15,749 bases of DNA from Deltaproteobacteria bacterium (lineage in GTDB: Bacteria; Desulfobacterota; Desulfobacteria; Desulfobacterales; BuS5). The stretch's first letter is position 1. Each line of letters starts with the position of its first letter. Position numbers and translations under genes: made by a program. The notes beneath the pieces were generated by a model that did not search any database, had not been told where the DNA came from, and worked only from the letters and a program-made list of their open reading frames with translations. Location: NCBI GenBank assembly GCA_021157555.1, contig JAGGWL010000232.1, positions 1-15,749 on the forward strand, written 5' to 3'. Positions 6,721 to 13,004 of the stretch are shown here, in pieces.

Positions 6721-8370
6721 ATGCTAAAAATTATTCCTTTGGGAGGACTTGGTGAAATCGGACTTAACATGATGGTCTTTGAGTATAAAGACTCAATGTT
6801 TATTATAGATGCGGGGCTGATGTTTCCTGAGGATTATATGCTGGGAGTCGATCTGGTTGTACCTGATATCAGCTATATTAGAGCGAACAGGTCAAAGTTG
6901 CTGGGAATTGTTTTAACCCATGCCCATGAAGATCACATTGGCGCTTTGCCGTATCTTCTTAAAGAGATTAATGCCCCGGTTTTTGGAACCAGTTTTACCA
7001 TAGGACTTGTAAAGAAGAAACTTGAAGATCATGGTTTGCTTTCATCCGCCTTGCTGCATGAGATTACAACAGATGAAACTCTTAAAATCGGGGAGTTTGA
7101 ACTTGAATTTATAAGCGTTAATCACAGTATTGTGGGCGGAGTCGGTATATCAATTATGACTCCTTATGGCCGCATTATTCATACCGGAGATTTTAAAATC
7201 AGCAGTTCCTCTCTGGCCGGAATTAAAACCGATGTAAACAGGTTTGCAAAGTGTGGAGAACAAGGTGTACTGGCATTATTGTCGGACTCTACAAACGTTG
7301 AAAGAGAAGGTTATACAAAATCTGCTCAGGAGATTGCAAAGACGCTTTCAGCAATTACCGCAGAACTTAAGGGCCGTGTTATTGTGGCACTCTTTGCATC
7401 AAATATTTCCAGAATACAGCAAATAATTGATATAGCTAAACACAGAGGTAGAAAAGTAGCTTTTATAGGACGGAGTATTGAGTCCAATGTAAAAATAGCA
7501 AAAGAACTTGGCTACTTAAATGTGCCTGATAATATGGAAATCAGTGTGGGACAGATAAATTCTCTTTCAGATAAAAATATCCTGATGCTCATGACCGGAA
7601 GTCAGGGAGAGCCAATGTCCGCCCTTACGAGAATGGCTGAAGGGAGACATGCCGGAGTAAAGATCAAGAAGGATGATACCGTCATCCTTTCCTCAAAATT
7701 TATTCCAGGAAATGAAAGAGCCATAACAAATATTATTAACAAGCTTTACAGGTTCGGGGCCGATGTTATTTATGAAAAGATTTCCATGATTCATATTTCC
7801 GGCCATGCTTTCAAGGAAGAATTGAAGCTGATGATTAACCTTACCAAGCCGGAATATTTTATTCCTATTCATGGAGAATATCGGCATTTGATACTCCATG
7901 CGCGGCTGGCAAAAGAGGTGGGAATCAAAAAAGAGAATGTCTTGGTTGCAGAAAATGGTCATATAATCGAATTTGACGAAAACGGTTTAAGACTTGGGGG
8001 AAAAGTTTCAATGGGCAGAGTGCTTATTGACGGCAAGGGCGTTGGAGATGTGGGAAAAAGCGTACTCAAGGAGAGACGGAGTCTGTCAAAGGAAGGTTTT
8101 GTGGCTGTAACTATGGCTTTTGATGAGGAAACAGGATTTATAATTTATGGGCCCGAAATATCCTCCCGTGGTTTTGTGTTTGAGACGGAAACCGGCCATC
8201 TTCTTCAGGATGCCGAATGTGTAATTCTTGAAATCGTGGAGGAGATCGGACCTGATGAACCTGACAGGATTGAACATATTCGACGAGATATAAAAAAAAA
8301 ATTAAAGAAGTATTTTTATTTTGCTATCAAGCGTCGTCCTGTTATACTCCCATTTATAATTGAAGTTTAA
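6721..8370 (+). CDS. rnj: Ribonuclease J, beta-CASP metallo-beta-lactamase nuclease
   Basis: From ATG 6721 the protein has 549 residues and begins MLKIIPLGGLGEIGLNMMVF, the usual RNase J start; TTG 6700 would add seven residues not expected in the family. The metallo-beta-lactamase fold shows the zinc motif HxHxDH (H67, H69, D71, H72), then VNHSIVGGVGI, RIIHTGDFK and SDSTN. The beta-CASP insert has VALFASNISRIQQI, LMTGSQGEPMSAL, VILSSKFIPGNE and HISGHAFKEEL, followed by KPEYFIPIHGEYRHL. A C-terminal domain completes normal family length. RNase J enzymes have endo- and 5'-3' exonuclease activity and act in mRNA turnover and rRNA maturation. The gene follows the small gene at 6371, and its stop codon abuts the palindromic element at 8371. 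Confidence 0.94.
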   Translation: MLKIIPLGGLGEIGLNMMVFEYKDSMFIIDAGLMFPEDYMLGVDLVVPDISYIRANRSKLLGIVLTHAHEDHIGALPYLLKEINAPVFGTSFTIGLVKKKLEDHGLLSSALLHEITTDETLKIGEFELEFISVNHSIVGGVGISIMTPYGRIIHTGDFKISSSSLAGIKTDVNRFAKCGEQGVLALLSDSTNVEREGYTKSAQEIAKTLSAITAELKGRVIVALFASNISRIQQIIDIAKHRGRKVAFIGRSIESNVKIAKELGYLNVPDNMEISVGQINSLSDKNILMLMTGSQGEPMSALTRMAEGRHAGVKIKKDDTVILSSKFIPGNERAITNIINKLYRFGADVIYEKISMIHISGHAFKEELKLMINLTKPEYFIPIHGEYRHLILHARLAKEVGIKKENVLVAENGHIIEFDENGLRLGGKVSMGRVLIDGKGVGDVGKSVLKERRSLSKEGFVAVTMAFDEETGFIIYGPEISSRGFVFETETGHLLQDAECVILEIVEEIGPDEPDRIEHIRRDIKKKLKKYFYFAIKRRPVILPFIIEV

Positions 8371-8476
8371 TATAAAGCATCAGATAAATAATTTCACTGC
8401 GTTATCGGTCGGAGATATACTACTAATATTATCTCCTCGCTCTAGCCTTGTGAAATTAATTATCTGATGCTCTATA
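8371..8476. repeat. 106-bp imperfect palindromic element between rnj and ftsK
   Basis: The outer arms at 8371-8397 and 8450-8476 are 27 nt each and match at 25 of 27 positions as inverted repeats (core AGCATCAGATAA). An inner hairpin pairs GGAGATA (8411-8417) with TATCTCC (8430-8436). The element starts on the first base after the rnj stop codon and fills nearly the whole gap to ftsK. It encodes nothing and has no terminal T-run. It fits a mobile palindromic repeat that may also act as a transcript end or RNA-stability structure. Confidence 0.75.
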
Positions 8477-8498
8477 TATCTTCCAAGCTGCTTTTAAT

Positions 8499-10640
8499 AT
8501 GCGTAAAGAAATAATCGGAATTATATTTTTTTTTCTTGTAGTGCTTACATTGGTAAGTCTCTTGTCATACAGCCCGCATGACCCTTCAATTAACCATGCA
8601 ATATCTCCAAAGAATATCAAAAATTTCTTCGGGCTTTTTGGCGCCCACCTTGCGGGACTTCTGGTAGGTCTCTTTGGACTGGGAGCTTTCTGGTTTCCTT
8701 TTATTATTTTGCTTGTCAGTATTCATTCCCTGAATGGTCTTTCTGCAAAAAATATGGTGCCTACATTGTTCGGAGGTTCTTTGCTTGTCATAACTACCGG
8801 GAGTCTATTCGCAATTTACGGTAATTATTATTCAATCTTCGGAAGTGAATTTTCATCCGGCGGTATTATCGGTATTCCCTTAAAAATATTTTTGATAAAG
8901 TTCTGCAATAATGCTGGGGCAGCACTGATCCTAATACTTTTTTGGCTTATTGGAATAATCATGGCTACCGGTTTTTCCATGATAATTTTTATAAAACAGT
9001 GCCGGCAGACGGTAATTGCAGCTGCTGACAGAATTAAGACCTTGTATTTAAAAAGACGGACAAGGAGAAAGGAAAGAAAAGAAAAAGGAAGAGATAAAAA
9101 AAACAAAATCAATAATAAAGAGCGGGAAATTGTAATAAAGGCAACTGATGAGATGGCAGGTAAAACAGTTTCAGCAAACAAACAGGAGCTGTTCAGCCTT
9201 ATAGATGATGATAATTTTCAATTACCTTCTGTAGATTTTCTGGATGAGCTGAAAGATAAATCTATATCATTTGATGATGAAAAGTTGCGGGTGCAGTCGA
9301 AACTGCTTGAAAAAAAACTGGAAGATTTCTGCGTGCATGGAAGTGTTGTTGCAGTATCTCCAGGGCCTGTGATTACGACTTTTGAATATAAACCGGCTCC
9401 TGGCGTCAAGATTAACAAAATAGTTAATCTGGGCGACGATCTGGCTCTGGCTCTGAAAGCAATCAGCATCAGAATTGTGGCTCCTATTCCAGGTAAAGCT
9501 GTAATAGGAATTGAGATACCTAATGTTTCAAGACATATGGTTGCATTTAAGGATCTGGTCGTATCAGAAGCGTTTAAAAAGATGAAAGACGGTCTTGCGC
9601 TGTGTCTGGGCAAGGATATTGTAGGCAATCCGGTTGTTGCTGATCTTGCAAAAATGCCGCATCTTTTAGTAGCCGGCGCCACTGGAACCGGTAAGAGCGT
9701 AGGTTTAAACGCGATGATTTGCAGTTTGCTGTACAAGGCTAATCCGGATGAAGTTAAGCTGATTATGGTAGATCCCAAAAGAATTGAGCTTTCCATGTAT
9801 GACGGTATCCCGCATCTGATTACCCCTGTTGTAACAGACGTGAAAAAAGCCACTAATGCTCTTTTCTGGGCTGTTCAGGAAATGGAAAACAGATACAAGC
9901 TTTTGGCGGAAAAAAAGGTCAGGAATATTCGACAGTATAACGATAAAATTAACCTGGAAGATAAAGATGAGAACGGTGAGTCTCCTGAAAAAATGCCGTT
10001 TATTGTCATAATTATTGATGAACTGGCAGATCTGATGATGGTCGCGTCCAAAGATGTCGAGGTTGCCTTAACACGTTTGGCACAGATGGCAAGGGCGGCC
10101 GGGCTGCATTTAATTCTTGCTACACAGAGGCCATCTGTTGACGTGCTGACAGGCATTATCAAGGCAAATTTTCCTACCCGCCTGACTTTTCAGGTCTCCT
10201 CACGAATCGATTCCAGAACAATTCTGGATGCAAACGGTGCTGAAACTCTTCTTGGCAACGGAGATATGCTTCTTTTGCCTCCAGGTACCTCAAAGCTGCA
10301 AAGGGTTCATGGCGCATATATTTCCGAAGGTGAGATAACAAAAATTGTTGATTTTTTGAAAAGTCAGAAAAAACCTGATTATAATATGGAAGTTACAAAA
10401 ATTTCACCGGACGAAAAAGGGGGGACGGACGAGGAGGAGCATGATGAGCGGTATGATGACGCCGTCGCTTTTGTAACACAAACAGGACGCGCATCAATCT
10501 CTATGATTCAGCGCCAGATGCGGATAGGATACAATCGCGCCGCCCGAATTATAGAGATGATGGAACGGGAAGGAATTGTCGGACCTTCAGATGGCGCCAA
10601 ACCACGAGAAGTGCTGGCGCGCGGCTATGATGATATGTGA
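8499..10640 (+). CDS. ftsK: DNA translocase FtsK/SpoIIIE
   Basis: The 713-residue protein has the FtsK layout with a short linker. The N-terminal part carries about four membrane helices (near residues 5-24, 46-77, 86-108 and 137-166). A strongly basic patch (KRRTRRKERKEKGRDKKNK) and a short linker follow. The RecA-like motor has Walker A GATGTGKS (393-400) and Walker B IIIDELAD with D507. It also has the family stretches MVDPKRIELSMYDGIPHL and ATQRPSVDVLTGIIKANFP. The C-terminal winged-helix gamma domain (about 649-708, RASISMIQRQMRIGYNRAARI) recognises chromosome-orienting sequences in known members. FtsK pumps DNA at the septum during division. ATG 8499 has only a weak ribosome binding site, and the palindromic element ends 22 nt upstream. 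Confidence 0.95.
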   Translation: MRKEIIGIIFFFLVVLTLVSLLSYSPHDPSINHAISPKNIKNFFGLFGAHLAGLLVGLFGLGAFWFPFIILLVSIHSLNGLSAKNMVPTLFGGSLLVITTGSLFAIYGNYYSIFGSEFSSGGIIGIPLKIFLIKFCNNAGAALILILFWLIGIIMATGFSMIIFIKQCRQTVIAAADRIKTLYLKRRTRRKERKEKGRDKKNKINNKEREIVIKATDEMAGKTVSANKQELFSLIDDDNFQLPSVDFLDELKDKSISFDDEKLRVQSKLLEKKLEDFCVHGSVVAVSPGPVITTFEYKPAPGVKINKIVNLGDDLALALKAISIRIVAPIPGKAVIGIEIPNVSRHMVAFKDLVVSEAFKKMKDGLALCLGKDIVGNPVVADLAKMPHLLVAGATGTGKSVGLNAMICSLLYKANPDEVKLIMVDPKRIELSMYDGIPHLITPVVTDVKKATNALFWAVQEMENRYKLLAEKKVRNIRQYNDKINLEDKDENGESPEKMPFIVIIIDELADLMMVASKDVEVALTRLAQMARAAGLHLILATQRPSVDVLTGIIKANFPTRLTFQVSSRIDSRTILDANGAETLLGNGDMLLLPPGTSKLQRVHGAYISEGEITKIVDFLKSQKKPDYNMEVTKISPDEKGGTDEEEHDERYDDAVAFVTQTGRASISMIQRQMRIGYNRAARIIEMMEREGIVGPSDGAKPREVLARGYDDM

Positions 10641-10666
10641 TTTAACCTGAAGCTATATGCCTACTT

Positions 10667-10692
10667 GTGGAAGTGATTTCGTTTCCATTCCT
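10667..10692. repeat. Decayed half copy of the REP-like palindrome
   Basis: Starting GTGGAAGTGATTTCGT, this stretch matches the right arm of the intact palindrome (12949-12975) at about 21 of 26 positions, including the terminal TTCCT. The opposite arm is not visible. It lies just after the ftsK stop, in the convergent gap to the toxin gene. It is best read as a degenerate half element. Confidence 0.45.
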
Positions 10693-10763
10693 AAAAATTA
10701 TATTCTTTAATGGAACATAGATAGGATTATTTTTCAAAAAAAGTGTAAAAGTGCTTTTTGGCT

Positions 10764-11060
10764 TTAATAAAGGATGCCTCTTTTTTTAAGCAAAGTATAA
10801 AAATTACCTCTTTTTCCGATCATTTGAACGAAAATTTTTTTTGCTTCTTCTTCTACGAAATAAGCAATTCTAACTTGCTGTTTTGAAACTGTGAAATGGT
10901 AGGAACGGGTTCCATTTAAATCCCCTGTAAGCTCCTCACCGATTTCGGGATTTGCCAGAATTTTCGGAATATGCTCGCTTCTGATCTTTTCACGTATCGG
11001 AGGATCAATCTTTTTCAAATCTTTTTTAACTTTGGGGTGATATTCGGCTTTATATATCAA
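10764..11060 (-). CDS. RelE/ParE-family toxin
   Basis: The 98-residue protein matches the RelE/ParE toxin superfamily: YKAEYHPKVKKDLKKID at the start, the strand motif YHFTVSKQQVRIAYFVEEE, and the C-terminal GKRGNFYTLLKKR. The conserved basic and aromatic positions expected for ribosome-dependent mRNA cleavage are present (R64, R84, Y88), so RelE-like activity is more likely than gyrase poisoning, though this is inference. The only reasonable start is TTG at 11060. It lies inside the end of the antitoxin gene (11-nt overlap), indicating translational coupling. It is the last gene of the minus-strand run beginning at 12622. Only a weak AT-rich hairpin lies downstream. Confidence 0.88.
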   Translation of the reverse strand: MIYKAEYHPKVKKDLKKIDPPIREKIRSEHIPKILANPEIGEELTGDLNGTRSYHFTVSKQQVRIAYFVEEEAKKIFVQMIGKRGNFYTLLKKRGILY

Positions 11061-11238
11061 AAACTTCTTCTTCGGTAAGGTATTTTACATTCTTCAGTTG
11101 CAAGTCTTTGTTTCGTTCCAGAAGCTCCAAACCTTCCTCTGTTAAAAACATATATAAAGTTTCGATTTCCTGTTTGTTCATGTTATTAATCATTTTTGCA
11201 AGATTTATTATAGGTATATCAAGCAGTATTTCTGGCAT
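11050..11238 (-). CDS. Antitoxin partner of the RelE-type toxin
   Basis: This 62-residue acidic protein (it ends LKNVKYLTEEEVFDI) has no family name I can assign from sequence. Its position directly before a RelE-type toxin, the 11-nt overlap and its size make it the antitoxin. The N-terminal half (ILLDIPIINLAKMINNMNKQEIETL) looks helical. The C-terminal EEGLELLERNKDLQL plus the acidic tail could be the part that wraps the basic toxin. No ribbon-helix-helix or HTH domain is obvious, so self-repression is uncertain. AAGGAGAA lies just before ATG 11238 and overlaps the stop codon of the upstream flavoprotein gene, leaving only 11 nt between the genes. Confidence 0.8.
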   Translation of the reverse strand: MPEILLDIPIINLAKMINNMNKQEIETLYMFLTEEGLELLERNKDLQLKNVKYLTEEEVFDI

Positions 11239-11249
11239 AAGAATTCTCC

Positions 11250-12209
11250 TTACAACCTTCCGAGGTATATTTCTTCAGCCTGTTTTATGATTTTATTGAA
11301 CAGTTCCTGAACAGTTGGGATATCGTGGATGAGTCCCACGCCTTGTCCGCAGGATAAAATGCCTGCGTCCAGATTACCTTTGTCGTACATCAATTTGGCC
11401 TTTTCTCCTGAAACAATATTCAGAATCTCGGGTAATTTTGCTCCTTTTGTTTCGATTTCAGCGCATTTTTTTGCTGCTGTTGTAGATAGCACCCTGTGAG
11501 TAGCATTGATTGAGCGCATAATCAGCATAGTGTCCAGTTCCGAAGCATTTATCATGGCCTGTTTAAGATTGTCATGAATGGGACATTCTTTCGTCGTCAA
11601 AAGTCGTGTACCGATGATAACACCTTCTGCCCCCAAAGCCATAATCGCTGCAAAGCCTCGGCCGTCAGATACGCCGCCTCCGCCTATAACCGGCAGGTTT
11701 ACCGCATCCACAACAGCGGGAATCAGAACCAGTGTTCCAATATCCAGCTTACCGGTCGCTCCGCCATTTTCATAACCAACTACTGTTATTATATCGGCTC
11801 CCATATCTTGTACTTTCAGTGCGTAGCGAATGCCTACACATTTATGTATCCATGTAATTCCTGCATTCTTGAAGCGGCTGCATAGCTCGGCAGGAGCCGA
11901 ATGGCCTGATGTTTCCACTATGTTAATTTTTTTTTCTATCAGTATATCAATATATTCGTTATTATCTATGGCGCGCATGGAAGGGAAAAGATTAATATTA
12001 ACAGCAAATGGTTTATCTGTTAATTTTTTGGTCAGGTCAACAGCTTCGGCAAATTCGTCTTTTGTCTGATAAATAGCTGAGGCCAGTATGCCTAAACCAC
12101 CTGCATTTGATATTGCGGCTACCAGTTCAGGCGTTGTGATCCACATCATGGTTCCGCCGATTAGCGGATATTTTATTCCCAGTTTTTTTGTTATTTTTGT
12201 TTTAAACAT
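11250..12209 (-). CDS. Nitronate monooxygenase / FabK-like FMN protein
   Basis: The 319-residue protein belongs to the 2-nitropropane dioxygenase family, a TIM-barrel FMN family that includes nitronate monooxygenases and the enoyl-ACP reductase FabK. Landmarks are LGIKYPLIGGTMMWI, SNAGGLGILASA, DKPFAVNIN, the phosphate-binding LPVIGGGGVSDGRG (172-185) and ALGAEGVIIGTRLL. In characterised members the active-site loop reads GGH; here it is GYENGGATG (145-153), with A151 at the histidine position. The usual nitronate or enoyl chemistry is therefore doubtful, and a different substrate or NAD(P)H:quinone-type reductase role is possible. AGGGGAAT precedes ATG 12209. The gene begins 14 nt after the upstream OadG-like gene ends and is followed at 11 nt by the antitoxin gene. 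Confidence 0.85.
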   Translation of the reverse strand: MFKTKITKKLGIKYPLIGGTMMWITTPELVAAISNAGGLGILASAIYQTKDEFAEAVDLTKKLTDKPFAVNINLFPSMRAIDNNEYIDILIEKKINIVETSGHSAPAELCSRFKNAGITWIHKCVGIRYALKVQDMGADIITVVGYENGGATGKLDIGTLVLIPAVVDAVNLPVIGGGGVSDGRGFAAIMALGAEGVIIGTRLLTTKECPIHDNLKQAMINASELDTMLIMRSINATHRVLSTTAAKKCAEIETKGAKLPEILNIVSGEKAKLMYDKGNLDAGILSCGQGVGLIHDIPTVQELFNKIIKQAEEIYLGRL

Positions 12210-12223
12210 AATTCCCCTATTTT

Positions 12224-12622
12224 CTATTTTAAATTAGTTGTTTTTAAAACAAACAGACATTTTTCCTGACGTACTATAATGCCTGCATTACGCAGATAGT
12301 TAATAGACAGGTATGGATGTGGAAAATTAAAGTTTTGTGATATTTTTATAAGATCTGATAATTTAAAGGGCTCTCCGAGCTGGTCTGTCAATTGTTTGTA
12401 ATAATATGAAAGAGTTTTGACATCCTGAGGTAAAATAGATTCAGGCGTTTCAATAACCTTGGTTTTGGGTTGGGTTTGTTTTTTTTTATCAAAAAGAGAA
12501 AGCACTTTATGTATTTGGGAAATAGTAATAGAAAGGATTACAAGTCCTGTGAATACAATGAGAATACCAACTATGGACATGCTCCAGCCATTATATCTGG
12601 AAATTGCTTCAAGACCGTACAT
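12224..12622 (-). CDS. OadG-like small membrane protein
   Basis: The 132-residue protein has one membrane helix near its N-terminus (about residues 16-37, SIVGILIVFTGLVILSITIS), preceded by a short tail (MYGLEAISRYNGW) and followed by a charged linker. This resembles the gamma subunit of sodium-pumping decarboxylases (OadG family), which anchors the enzyme to the membrane. No alpha or beta subunit is in the window. The C-terminal 60 residues (FKLSDLIKISQNFNFPHPYL, then an RNAGIIV segment) are not typical of OadG and look like a small helical or winged-helix domain. A near-perfect ribosome binding site AAGGAGGT precedes ATG 12622. It is the first gene of the minus-strand operon. The family assignment is tentative. 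Confidence 0.65.
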   Translation of the reverse strand: MYGLEAISRYNGWSMSIVGILIVFTGLVILSITISQIHKVLSLFDKKKQTQPKTKVIETPESILPQDVKTLSYYYKQLTDQLGEPFKLSDLIKISQNFNFPHPYLSINYLRNAGIIVRQEKCLFVLKTTNLK

Positions 12623-12665
12623 TGAGTACCTCCTTGATTTTTTAATTGTTCCGCAAATATCTTTT

Positions 12666-12694
12666 TATATATCATAACATAATATAATAGTCAC
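12666..12694 (-). promoter_or_regulatory. Candidate promoter of the OadG-like/flavoprotein/toxin-antitoxin operon
   Basis: Read on the minus strand, GTGACT (plus-strand 12689-12694) and TATATA (12666-12671) are separated by exactly 17 bp. The predicted start is about 35 nt upstream of ATG 12622 and just before the strong ribosome binding site. It would serve all four genes down to 10764. Confidence 0.4.
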
Positions 12695-12720
12695 GTTATT
12701 TCACTCTTTTTTACCATGCA

Positions 12721-12731
12721 TCGTCCCCGTT
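12721..12731 (-). repeat. Half REP-like motif in inverted orientation
   Basis: TCGTCCCCGTT is the exact reverse complement of 12916-12926 in the left arm of the intact palindrome. The preceding bases (CCATGCA) recall its loop. It is probably a truncated relative of that element, but an 11-bp match alone is modest evidence. Confidence 0.35.
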
Positions 12732-12746
12732 TTTTATTTTTTATAA

Positions 12747-12777
12747 AAAATATCAAAGAAAATGGCTTTGATATTTT
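12747..12777. repeat. Perfect 12-bp hairpin
   Basis: AAAATATCAAAG (12747-12758) pairs with CTTTGATATTTT (12766-12777) around a 7-nt loop. It lies between the two divergent transcription units, so a terminator role is unlikely. A protein-binding site is possible, and a degenerate repeat is equally so. Confidence 0.5.
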
Positions 12778-12913
12778 GGAAGATTTACCTTGATATATTC
12801 TAATAATTTATAATATACAAATAATATTTGTGTCGCTAAACCGGAAAAATATTGGGAGGTTTTCGTAAAATATTTATTTGTTTGATAACGGATTAATATA
12901 AAAAGATTATTTA

Positions 12914-12974
12914 GGAACGGGGACGAAACAACTTCCCCAACCATGCATAGTGGAAGTTATTTCGTCCACGTTCC
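12914..12974. repeat. REP-like imperfect palindrome
   Basis: Two 23-nt arms (12914-12936 and 12952-12974) match at 21 of 23 positions as inverted repeats around a 15-nt loop containing ATGCAT. The left arm begins GGAACGGGGACGAAA. Size and form fit REP/BIME-type sequences, which in many bacteria are mobilised by REP-associated tyrosine transposases; none is encoded here. The element ends immediately before a possible TTG start of the kinase gene. Related partial copies are at 441-461, 10667-10692 and 12721-12731. Confidence 0.75.
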
Positions 12975-13004
12975 TTGGCAATCAAAAGGATTGGCTTTAT
13001 CATA

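Larger units (their letters stand above)
12623..12974. other. Gene-free region between divergent operons
   Basis: I see no coding potential in this 352-bp AT-rich spacer; a 63-codon minus-strand frame crosses the REP-like palindrome and looks spurious. It holds a promoter for the minus-strand operon, a half REP-like motif, a 12-bp hairpin and the intact REP-like palindrome, each listed separately. A promoter for the kinase gene should lie within 12780-12910. TTGATA near 12791 with TATACA 18 bp on is a weak candidate. Confidence 0.6.

Noticed and set aside
10720..10790. Terminator between ftsK and the toxin gene
   Set aside because: The only pairing is an A/T-only stem of about 6 bp; too weak to call.
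12753..12944. Minus-strand frame of 63 codons before the kinase
   Set aside because: It begins within the REP-like palindrome and crosses a hairpin, with no start signal; best explained as chance in AT-rich DNA.
12975..13004. TTG start giving ten extra N-terminal residues to the kinase
   Set aside because: The bases before it are the palindrome arm and contain no ribosome binding site; ATG 13005 places the first membrane helix right at the N-terminus.
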